Source: Lanius collurio
Taxonomy: Eukaryota; Chordata; Aves; Passeriformes; Laniidae
NCBI GenBank assembly: GCA_020086605.1
Contig: JACBWW010000017.1
Span: 20,261,639-20,325,638, forward strand
Direction: 5' to 3'
Length of the DNA: 64,000 nt
Part shown: in pieces, positions 28,501-40,500 of the stretch
Layout of the letters: each line of letters opens with the position of its first letter
Position numbering within the stretch: the stretch's first letter is position 1
The notes under the pieces: generated by a model
What the model saw: the letters and a program-made list of their open reading frames with translations, nothing else
Database searches by the model: none
What the model was told of the DNA's origin: nothing
Program-made: the position numbers and the translations under genes

Positions 28501-31500
28501 CAAATTTTAATTTTAGTGGTGGTTGTAGTTCATTGTTACTGAAGTTGTGGTATTCCTGGAATATTTTATTGCTTAATTAGAAACCCAGTGCATAATCTGC
28601 CAACTGTTCCTTGTTAAACAAAACAATATGCCCTATATTAAGAAGAAAAGATAGAGCAATGTGATCTCAAAAGGCACTCATTTCTGTGTTCCACTTATGT
28701 GGCAAAATTTTTTTATTATTAAAGATATTTTTGCTTATGGCAGAGTGGAGGCTTTTCTAGTGATTAAAAACAGAACAGAAAAAATGCAGAGATGTAATGG
28801 CTTGATTATTTTCCCTTATTACTGTATTGATACCAAAGTAAAATTAATCTATGAAGAAAATTAGAGATTAATAGCCATTTAACTTTTTTCTTCTCTGAAA
28901 AGTTGAGATGTCTGTAGAATATTAGTTCTTTCCAATTTGCTTTGCTCTCTGTTGGCTTCAGTGGGGTTGAAAAAAGCATCTGTCTTCTGTGAGCTGTTGT
29001 GCTGCTGATAGAGGGTTTGTATGTATTATATTGCTTTCTACAGTTTACAGAGGAAAAAAGGTCCAGTATTTCTGCATAATTGTAGATGTCTATAATTTCT
29101 AATGGTTTCAACCAAAAAAATTTGTTTACAAATTTTGGAGATTGTCTCAAAGAATGTCTTTCTTCAGAGGTGTCATAAAAATACACTGTTTTAGTATGCA
29201 CAGCTTTTGGGTGGTTTGTTGTTTGGAAGAATTACTTAAATACTTGTTTTAAAGTGTAATTTTTTGCACAGTTTTTGAAGGAGTTTTTCACTGCAGAAGT
29301 GAAGTAATTGACAACTTTGTGATTTACTCTTTCTGCCAATTAAGAGTATTCATTTGTGTTTCAGAACACGTCTCGAAGAACTCAGAATGTTTTTGGAGAA
29401 TGAGACCTGGGAACTTTGTCCTGTTAAATCAAGCTTTAGTATTTTGCAGCTTCATGTACGTTCTATGAATAAAACATACAAATGTATTAATACTTGGATA
29501 ACTAAGAGTCCAGATGTTCTAAGAAGTAGTAAGATCCATGAACTACTGTATAAATGTTTTTAATGGCTTCTAAAAGCTCCTCAATTTTACCTCATGATAT
29601 CAGAAACTTAGGAGTCAAATGGTTTTGAAACAGTAGTGTTTCTGTTTCAGGCAGGCAGAGGTTTTTAAGGAAGATGCTAGAGTTGTAAGCATAATGTTAG
29701 CCTTTATTTTTCATGTTTCAATGTACTTTTAATATGTCTGGTTTTATTTTCTAAGTTATTTATTATGGATCTGACAGTAAGATGCTAAAAGATGGGTGCT
29801 TAAAAGTAGTTGCATGAGCACTCACCAGCTTGTACCAATTTGGCATCTGTTTCTGGAAAGACAGGTCATATGGGCTTATTTGGAAAGGAAAAAAATTCTT
29901 CTGCAGTGAAGTCCAACTGAAAACGAGTAATTAGTGTACTCACCTTCTAATCACCTGAAGTGATTTTTTTGATTTTTAGCATGTGGTAGATGAAATTAAC
30001 TTGTTTTGCCAAATAAAACATGGTGCCTGTGATTAAAAGTATGACTAAAGTTCAAAAAAGTTTTAGCACAGCCGTGTTAAGCAAGAACATTTTGCAATTT
30101 CTGTGGAGTTAACTGTAGAAGTAGGCAATAGGCTACTGGGTCACTAAAAGTTCAGGGGGAAAGGAAGGGAGGACTCTCAGCAGCATCCAGCAGCAAAATA
30201 ATATTTTTAATAAAGAAATGGGATTATAAATCCATACATACTTCTCAAGGGATTGGAGCAGCAGAAAATGTCAGAAAGTTACTGATTTTTAAGCATACAG
30301 AAATCTAACATTGTAGTCCTTTTAGCGGCATGTGTTTTGATCTTTAAACCTTTAGTAAACTGAAAATATACATTTTGCCATTATGAATATCAATAGCTAG
30401 AGTTTAACAGATAAGAATGCTATGTCATCTGAGATAAGTTTTTTTTTTTTTAGAAAAAAAAGTAAAAAATCATGCCTTATGGATCCTAGTTGGTCTATAT
30501 ACTTCTGATCACCCAGTGATCAGAAACTGTGCAGTGCATTTGAGAAGTAAAAAATTTTGAGAACTTTTTAAAAACAAAGTATCAACAAGAAAATTTCAGC
30601 TTTAGTAAATTACGAAGTAACTTGTATAAAGAAAACTGCATTTTTGGTAGAATTTAAGTCTTTTTCTATCTCCTTATATCTGTGAAATAAAGAACCCAAT
30701 TAGTTTTCACCTAGTTTTAGACAATGAATACTTTCAGAATGCAGATGTATTGCATGTCATGGCAGAAAACTGCTAAAATTACAAAGACAAGCTATGTAAG
30801 GTTGCCACTTTCAAGATTAGCTTGAGCCAGTGTGAAAAAGCATGTTTAAATAAGCAGCAAACTTTGGTTAAAAGTTAATTGTCCACAAGTTTGTTGTTAT
30901 CATTTGTTTTTGTGGAACTGGAATCATAATACTATTGAAAGTGCCTGATTAAAATTGTGATTTGTTTCCTATTGCTAGGAATTTAAGTTCATGGAGCAGT
31001 CACGGTCCCCATCTGTGTCGCCGAGTAAGCAGCCTGCCTCAGCAATTTCATCAACGGTAACCTTGTTTGAGCAGTACTGTAATGGAGGAAACCCCTTTGA
31101 AATTCAGGCCGACAGCAAAGATGAGGAGACAGAAGATGTGTTAGCTTCCAATGGGGTATGGAGTGTTTCAGCAAAAAAGAAAAAACAAAAATAAAAGCAA
31201 ATGGTGTTTTCAGTAAATGCTGATTTATTTTGTGTAGCAATGATGGCAAAGTGTCTAAGTACAAGAATGTGTTGCCTGCAGTACTGTGCTGCTTTGCTTT
31301 TACAAGTGCTGGAAAGCCAGGCATCCTGCTTAAAGTTCAGTTTGTTTTGCACTGAATCAGCACTTTTTTTCCACTGAAGTCAAGTGTTCCTGAAGGTTAG
31401 CAGCACGTGTTCCACCTAAATGAGTATTTTTCCAGGAGTTTAGGTTAGTTTTCTTTGTGGAGGTAATTTTATCATTTTAGGACTTGCTTTCTGGCTTCAT

Positions 31501-34500
31501 AGGAAAGAATCATTGTGGGTTGCTCCTTTTGTTGTACTTGCTCACACCTACGTGGTTTGCTGTGGATTTTCTGATGTTTGTTACATCATTTTTAGTTGTA
31601 ATTTAAGTGCTCAGGACACTCTCTTTATTGTGAGTTCTTCTATAAAACTGAACAATAACTGTGGGTTCTTTCAGAAGTCTGTCAAAATCTAGCAGTGATC
31701 AAATGTGTTTCAATGTAGCTTTGTACCATTCTCTTAAACACTACTTTAGTACATTTTTGTTAAAGCTTTTGTTTTTGTTTATCCCTTTGATGAATAATGT
31801 TTTCTTGGGTTTAACTGTGCTACTGAGACTGGATAACATCTCAAGAACAAAAAAGAGTAATTGCTGGTTAGTGATTTCAAACTCCTCTGATATCTTACAG
31901 GTTGCTGCTAGTGAACGAGAGGCTACATTGTTCCCATTTTTTTTAGTGACTTGTAAGCACATACTTACACTTGTAGAAGGCTAGAATTGTCTTCATTTCT
32001 TGACTATGGCTTTGTTGAGGTATTTTTATTTCTATCTGCACATTTGGATGAGATATGAAAACTCTGCAAACAAATTAGAACAGACCTCCTTCGGTTTTTC
32101 CATTTCTGACATTTTACACTGCAGAATCTGTTTCTCCTAGTTTGAAGAAAAATTTAAAAGACACTGTCTTACTCTGTGCTAAGCTTTTGCTTCTACAGGC
32201 GTGAAATCATTTGATGAAAAACTAGATAGCAAATGCTGATGAATATGTTGGTGACACTGTTTTGTTGGCTTTTGCCACTATGAAGTGTCACATTGCTGCC
32301 AGGCAGTCTTCTATCAGTAAAAAAGAATCACAGAATCAGTGAATTGTTGGTGTTGGAAGGGACCTCTGAAGATCATCTAGTCCAGCCTCCTTGCCAAGGC
32401 AGGGTACCTGGAGCAGGAATGTGTCCAGGTGGGTTTTGAATGTCCCTGATAGGGGGACTTCCCTGGGTAGCCTGATCCAGTTCTGTGACACTTCCTCACG
32501 CTGAGGTAAAACTTCTTGTGTTTTAGTTTATGGCCATTGGCCCTCGTCCTGTTGCTGGGTACCATTGAAAAGAGCCTGGCCCCACCCACTTGGCACCTGC
32601 CTTTGAGATGTTTATATGCTTTGATGAGATCCCCTCTGTCTTCTCCAGCCTAAACAGGCCTGGTTCCTGCTGTATCTCCTCATAAGAGTGACCCCTAATC
32701 ATGTTTGTGGCCCTCCACTGGACTCTCTCCAGTAGCTCCTTGTAATACCTTCTTCCCACTTCAATTGTATATTATCTTTTCCCTCTTTCCTCCAAAGATG
32801 AACCTTTTTTCAGAAGTAATAGTGCTTGAAGTCTCTTACAGCATCCCACTTCTGGTACCATCTGGCACAGACACTGCAGGCTTATGAGAGATAGTGGTCC
32901 TGCAGGTCTTTCTGGCACTCTTTCTAACCCGCATGTGTTAAAAAACATAAATGTAAATCAGACAGAAATTTGTGTCTCTGAATGGAGGCACAGGACAGGT
33001 TAATTAACTTGTCAGGAGGTGTACAGGATATCTACCAGGGCCAGTACTGGGATGAAGGTATTTTGTGACTGAGGTGGCTATACTCTACAGATGACCATCC
33101 TACTTTCCATTTTGACATTTTTAATCTTCTCTCTATTACTATTCCAGAGGGTAACTGAGGTTCTTGTTAATAGATCCCTTGGGATGGATCAGAGTGAAAC
33201 AACACTGAATGATTGGTGTTTATACATACACATACATGGCAGGTTTATTTTAGAACAATTTGGTTTCAGTGGAAATGAGATATGTAGCAGTTTTATCTAG
33301 CATGTTATTATCTATAGTAATATAACAATATAAAAGTATAAAGTTATAATTTAAGAAAATATACAATGAAAGAAGGAAAAGATAAGAGTAGATAGTGGAA
33401 AGATAACATCGCTTGTGGATTGCAAGCGAGACTTGATTTTTGCAATTTCAATATCTGTTGGTCAAAGTGATGGTCACAATCTTGGTCTGCTGGGCCTGAG
33501 GTAAACCCACCAAACCTGAAGTTCCCTGGGTTAATAGACATTCACATTCAGGGGGGAGCACCCAGGTTCCTCCCCTGGGGGGATATTTTACACTGTCTGC
33601 TACAACACTCTGGATCGTATGCAGTTCTTCAGTGGAAGGCCCCAGAAATGAGTCTAGGGTCACTTTAGGGGTCTTCACTGGTTTGTGGCCCGTTCTAAAT
33701 GACCTGACTGCTATTTGGTCCTGCTTAGTTGAGCCAGTTATGCCTTATCAGAAGGAGTGAATACCTTAAGGCCTTCCTCATGGGAGGGACATTGGCATGA
33801 TAAAAACCATTATCCTGTCTTGCAGGATCTGCTTGTTATTGGCATTTTCCCTTATCAGGCTCAAAAACCGCTTGTTGCTAAACAAAGGCTGGTTTGTTGT
33901 GGTCATGCTCTGGTGGTGGGTGTGCACCCCCTCTGTCTTATGTAGATCAGAGGTTTTGTCACCCCACAGCTGGGGTGTGCAAACCTGGCCTCAGCAGAGC
34001 ACCTGCTGTTCTTGCAAATTGCAGATTGTTCGAGCCATTATCCTTTAATGTTTCAGTCTCTCACAACTGTCTGTTCCAAAGTGCTGACACAGAAAGAACT
34101 CCTATTTAAAAAGTAGAAGGTGCACCTGTTTTGTTATTCTATACATAGAAAGATGAATAACCTGCTTAGACAATATGGGATAAAATTTTTACTGAGGTTT
34201 TGTGTTTCAGTGTCTTAGCTAACCAGTTAAGGTGGAAGCACATTTTAGCACTGAAAATTGGAATTATTTCAAATGGAGGTTGCAAAATTTTGTTTCCAGA
34301 GAATGCAGGCATGTTACCAAATATAGAAAGATGTAGCATGATAAGGACATAAACAGTTAATTTACTCGTCAGTTTATCTGTAGGGTGAGAAGAACTGTCA
34401 GGATTTTTTTTTTAAGAATTTTAAAGTCTTTTTAAGTGCTTAGTTATTGCCCCTGGTCCCAGTCACCTCAGCTATGTATCTTGAGCTTCAGTGAGATGCT

Positions 34501-37500
34501 TTGTCCCTTTTCTGTAGCTTCTTAAAATATGTTTGTTGTGATACAGTTGACTTCCAGTACTGTAACACTCTTCAACTTTGATGAATCTTACCACTGCCTA
34601 CGGGTTGGTTTGAGTGGATTGCTTAAATACTTGTAACTGATTATTGCTACAAGATGTCTGAATTCATTTTAGCACTTTAAAATTTACTGTAGACTGTGCA
34701 TGTTCAAAGATTTATAAGGTCTCTTCAGGTTGAGGTCACTATTTAATATTTGTGAGTTAGTGCATACTTTTAAATTCAGATGCATTTATCTCATAAATAG
34801 CTTTTCCAGATCATTAAGAGCATTAGATTGAGGAAACTTAATAAAGTACTTTTCCAAGTTAAAAAAAAAAAATTCTCAAAATCCCTCTTATTCTATGATG
34901 TTGGACAGGTATTTAATGTAAACTGTCAGATTCTTACATCAATAGCAATTATAGCTAACAGTTTGTAGTCAATTTATTGTTCTGCTGTCACTTGATTTTA
35001 ATTGAATCAGCACATAATTTATTATACATTAATGCATAATAAGTGGTGGTAATTCTCTGTGCTAATATTCCAGCCAAGTTAGTTGAACTGTGGTTCTTTT
35101 TGCTCTTAGTCAAGGCTGACCTTGGCTCATTTTTGAAATAAACTGAGCTGCTTTTGTTGCAACTTTCCTTTTTCTAAAATGTTCATGAGGCAGATATTTT
35201 ACCTGGGAGTACTAATGGTCTGAACATTTCTTTTGAGTGTCTCATGCTACATTCTTTTTTTTTTCATCAGAGCTGATTTTGTTTTAATTTGTTTTTACTG
35301 TGGGGTTCTTGCATTTATAACATAGTGCTTCCATAGTGCTAGCCTTTAAAGGTCTAAGCAACTTGGGGCCAGGGCATGGATAACTGAAAAAATACGTGCC
35401 CTAATGTGTTTTGGCTGCTATTTCTTAAGGATCCTGGAACCAGAGTGTGTTACTTGTGTCACTATTGACTGTGTGTATAAAGTGGCTTCAAAGTAATGTA
35501 TGTGTTAAGGAAAAGTCTCTCTTCAAGCCTCTCTTCAAGTGCAGGTGCATTCTGGAGTTGTGCAAAAGACTGCAAGTTTTTTTTTTTGGTTTTGATTTCT
35601 TTTCTTAATTAGATGTGTACAATATAAACAAGTACTTTTGTGAAGCAATATTTTTTTTTCTTCTTGCAATGATAATTAAGTATTTTGCAGTGCCAGGTTT
35701 TTTTGCTTGTTTGTTTTACTGCCACTGTATAGATGAATTTTGAGGCTTTATTACAATTTTTTTTCAGATTATAAAGCAAATTATAAAAGCTCAAATATGT
35801 GGGTACTTTATACATCAACTAGAAAGCAAAGCAAACTATCGGTAGCTGAAATAGAATGATGCAAATATTTACTCAATTAACATAATATAATTTGCCTGCT
35901 GCATTTTTAAAGAACATTTCAGCAGCTTTTCAACCAGCAAAGTCATTTGTGTTGCAATCAAGGTAAAAGCCAAGAAGTGACCAAAGTGCAACATTAAATG
36001 AGTGACAATATTATAAGAAAAATAATCGTAGTCAATTTATTATTTTCTATACAGTATGAATCCGATGAACAAGAAAAAAGTGCATATCAAGAATATGATA
36101 GTGACAGTGATGTTCCTGAAGAGTTGAAAAGAGATTATGTGGATGAGCAGACAGGAGATGCCCCGATAAAAAGGTAAGTAGGCAGTGTGCATCCTTGGTA
36201 TAATTTATCTGCTTTTCATCTCAGTATTCTAATTAGTTCAGTTTGTATAATCTACAACAGTGGAATAATAAATAATCATTATGCTGCCTGCTCAGTTAGA
36301 AGGCTCAGCACTTAGATCTCCAGAAAGGGGAGGAGTATTAAACCTTTCATTATTGCAGACAAAACCTGAAGAAAGGAACATTTTGAAAGGAGATAAAGGC
36401 TCTCTGAAGCAGGTAGTGGAAAACTGATTAGTAAGGATTAGATGTTAACTGAAGGTTATTTTATAGCAGCTGTTGTGTGTATGTGTAATTTCTTTTGTGT
36501 CAAAAGCAGTTGTTTGCAGACAAGTGGTTTGAGTTTTGGGCTTCAGCTTCTGCAGAGCAGTAAGCTTCTTCAGGTTAAGAAAAAAAGATAGATTCTTCCA
36601 TAGCTTGAAGGCAGTAATTTTGAATTTTAAATTCTCTTCTTCTTTAAGAATACACACATAGATATATAAATGAATATACATATTCTATTTTGAGGTATAT
36701 ACAAAAATATTTTATTTATGTATCTTCATATAAGCAAAGCCAACTTCGTGTCCTTTAAAAGGATCTGAAAACAAGTTTCTGTCTAGGACTCTGTACAACT
36801 TAGATGTACATTCAGACTTTGTGAAGCAGGCTAACATTTTTTTATGTAGGGTTTGCAGGACAACTAGAATGCCATCACTTGGGTCAGAGCAGAGTAATGT
36901 ACAAGAGTTGCTGTCCATAGGTTTGTGTTGTGAAATTGAAATTTTGGGAAGAATATAATTTTGTGGTATGCCATCTGGTAGGTTTCTCTTATGGGAAATT
37001 AAAATGTCTCTAGTTGGATAAATATCATCAAGTCTAACTTGCTGCCTCTTTCAGGCATGACATTTATGAAAAATTTAATGAAATTTTTAGTTTGATCTTC
37101 CTCAATATTGCTGCTGTTCCTAGATAGTAACTTTCAGCTGTAGGTGACTAATCTGCTTCTTTTTGTTCTGACTTGCGTTGTTTTTATTCCCTTCATAAAT
37201 TATGAATTTCAGTCAGAGTGATTAAAACAACCATTGAAGCAAGACAGAGGCCTGCAGAACTCCAGCATATTAGAATAAAAGTCAAAAATTCCTTTTTCTA
37301 GCACAGTTCTATGTAAATTAAGTCAGGCTTCTCTCTCAATGTTAGAATCCTAACCCAGTTGTGCTTTGGCATAAATAAAGTACTGCACTGGAAGATATAC
37401 TGTCATGTGAAAGAAGAGGGGAGGAATAATATATTTTCCACTAAATTTTGTTCAAATATATTTGAATGTTTTCACATTTAGTGTGTTTTGTTTTGTTTTC

Positions 37501-40500
37501 TTTCAAGTGTTTCTCGAGAAACTCTGAGGAGCAGAAAGAGATCAGATTATAACCTCAATAAAGTGAATGCACCTATTCTAACAAACACTACGCTGAATGT
37601 AATAAGGCTTGTTGGTATGTAGAATAAATATAGTTTTTTATAAGTGTTTTTGATTTTTGTGCAAAATTATGGATTATAGGAAGTATGTTAAATGATATTT
37701 AAGGCCCTGAAAAATATGCCTAGTTGGGCTTTATTTCTGCTCTTTGAAAACGTTAATAAAATAGAAATAAAGCACTAAACAAATATTTTTAATTAAATAG
37801 ACAAATTTTCTTATAGCTCATGAGTTATTTTTACCTGGAAAATAAATCTACATGCATATGTTGGTTTTAACCTATAATGGTAGTTTATTAAAATATTGAA
37901 ATGGTAGTTTACTAAAATATTGAATGTGTTAGAAGAGTGGAGATAGCAAGCAAAAAGATGAATGCTCTATGTTGCTGATGTGTTTTATTAAATGCTTTAT
38001 TTTAAAGTAGAATAGTTGCAAAAGTAAGAACTTTAAGACTGGGGTTTTTTTTCCATTTCATTACTCAAATCTTCATACTCAGAGTAAGTGTTTTTACTAC
38101 ATGGTAATCAACTAGAAGAAAAGAGCCCTCTCATACATCCTAGTAATCCCTAGGGAGTTTAGGGAATCTCTATCCCTGGAGGTGATCAAGATGTGACTGG
38201 ACAGGCTGCTGAGCAGCCTCATCTCTTTAGACCTGCTCTGAGCAGGAGATTGCACTAGGCTGCTTCTTGAGGTCTTTTCTTGCCAAACTTTTCTATGAAA
38301 ACACTGGCTTCTGATTCTAGATGTGATGGGATTGATTTTTCGTGATCATGCTTTCTGTGTGAGGATCTAGATAATTGTACAATAGCAATTTTCTGCTACT
38401 GACTTCTGTTTTATTTATAGAGAAGGGGCAATAACTGCTAAATATATCAGAGTAGGCAGAAGAGAGGAATTCTGTGTATGTTGCATTAATGAGGTTTGCC
38501 TTCAATGTTTATGTGCTTGTAAATGATTGTTGCACTTCAGAGTAAGCCCTTTTAAAAAACGGTTACTCCAACACCTTGTTAGTACCTTTTGCTGTCTGAG
38601 GGCAGCATGAAAAGGTTTCTAAACCTTTTTTGCAAGTTTGCTAAAACCCTTTTTTTCCATTGAGCATTTACTATAGAGATTTGAAGTGAGAGTTCGTTCT
38701 GTTATGACTTCTGGCATTGATCTGTGACTTAGGTTGGAGAGATTTGTTTGCTGCTTTCTACTACAAGGTTTTGCTCTAAGAAAATTTAGGATTGAATCTG
38801 GAAACCACTCATGGCACTTTCATGCAAACTCCAGCCTTTGTCCCTGTCATAAAACATTGTACAAGTGGGTGAAGCAGTAGTTCTGATTTTCCAATTTTGT
38901 GAGGAGTCTTTCTATTTGTGGATTATGTTCATAACCCCAAAATTAAACATTGTTTTAAAAGCTCATATATATTTGTTTTTTTCTCCTTCTGGAATTGTTA
39001 TTAATTTTCAATTTTTCTGCTGTTTGGGGTGTTTTGTATTGTTTTTGTAATGAGTGATAGTAGTGCTATTTGTAGCATGGAATTAGAGATGGACCTCCTG
39101 CAAGAGGAAGATGTCATTTAACACTGCCTGTAAATATACTTGTTTTGAGCTCCAGCTTGAAAATACTTCTGTTCCCACCACTCATTCTAATAAGAATTCT
39201 ATTCCAGAAGCCTTGTCAGCCTATAGATAAAAAAAAAAATCCACCTATTTTCTGCTGACTTGATCTTATGACAAAAGAAATTTTCAGGTTTAACGGATCA
39301 TCTTGTTTTTTAAAGTGTACTGCTCTGCTGTTTACAGAAAGCAATCCTATTTCTTCTCAGTCTTTGATTTGCTAAACAATGTGCCAAGATTTTTAATATC
39401 CTCTCTATTTATCCACTAAAAACTTAAATTTTCTGCTCCTTTTATAATCTTACCAAAATCATGCGCAATACTTTGGATGAGATCTTCCTGCATTATCTAA
39501 TTTTTCTATCATTACATCATAGTCACAAGCCCCTTTGTTTTGCACCTCTTTTGACTTCTTACAGCTTCCTTGTACTGGCAGTTCAATCCATCTGTAACAA
39601 CCTTGTACAGCCAGAAGATCCTTCACTTTCCCACTTTTTTTCCAAGAGAAAAGCTGCTAGCTTATAGTAGGAAGATGTGTGCTTTTTAATTATTTGTCCT
39701 CTAAATGTATAGATTTACAATTTGTGCTACTGGATTTCATCCAATTTTTATTACAACAGTGATCAAGTACTTCTGTACATTATGTCAGTTCTTTTCTGTT
39801 TTGATGATGCCTCTTTATTTTTTTCTATTATCACTCTTATTTTTGTGCCAGAGTAGTTAATGAAAATATTAAAGAAATCACCTGTTGCTGGGAACTCTAC
39901 TAGTAGCTTTTTCAGTTACTTCCCTTTACAACACACTGTAGCTTTACTTATTTACTGTGCAATATTTTTAAATTAATACTTTCACTGAATCCCAGATACT
40001 GAAATGTACTGTGTCCTTTGTCCAGAAAATCAGGTACCTTAGTCTGGTACAGTACACATCTGTTATGTTTATCTTAATTTTGCTTCCATATTTCTGTTTC
40101 TGTACTTTCCATACTTGCTTCAAAACAATCTGAAATTCTGCACCCTAAAAGTTGAAACAGTAGATCAGTAGTTATTTGGATGACTGTTTTCCCTCTCCAG
40201 TATGTTTTTCTTTGCAGTTTTTCAGTCATGGTGATGAAGATGCAGATTTAAGTTGCCCAGTCAAGTAACAGAAATTGCCTTACTTTTTATGGATGTAATA
40301 GTACCCACTGAATGAGTATGACAGTGTTTGTTAACCATTTTGAACTATTTCTATGTGCTGTATGCTTTGTATGGAAGCTAGATGAATAAAAAAAAGTAGC
40401 TTAATATTTTATAAACTACATAAATGCGTTGCTAATGTATAATTGAAGTGGGAACTGCTACAATTGTGTTTGAATTTCAAGTGAACAGTTCAATTTATCA

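Larger units (their letters stand above)
31156..36054 (+). other. VPS50 intron (4.9 kb)
   Basis: Begins with an AATAAA hexamer 35 bp past the donor (31190-31195). It holds an antisense CR1 3' end (32327-32760) and a GC-richer retroelement-like block (33200-34090). From 34100 to 36054 it is AT-rich with poly(A)/poly(T) runs and nothing recognised. Confidence 0.85.

Noticed and set aside
28806..29201. 131-codon minus-strand open frame
   Set aside because: No recognisable family or domain; composition matches AT-rich intron noise.
33757..34109. Overlapping plus-strand open frames of 62-83 codons
   Set aside because: They lie in the GC-richer retroelement-like block, overlap in all frames, and match no family.
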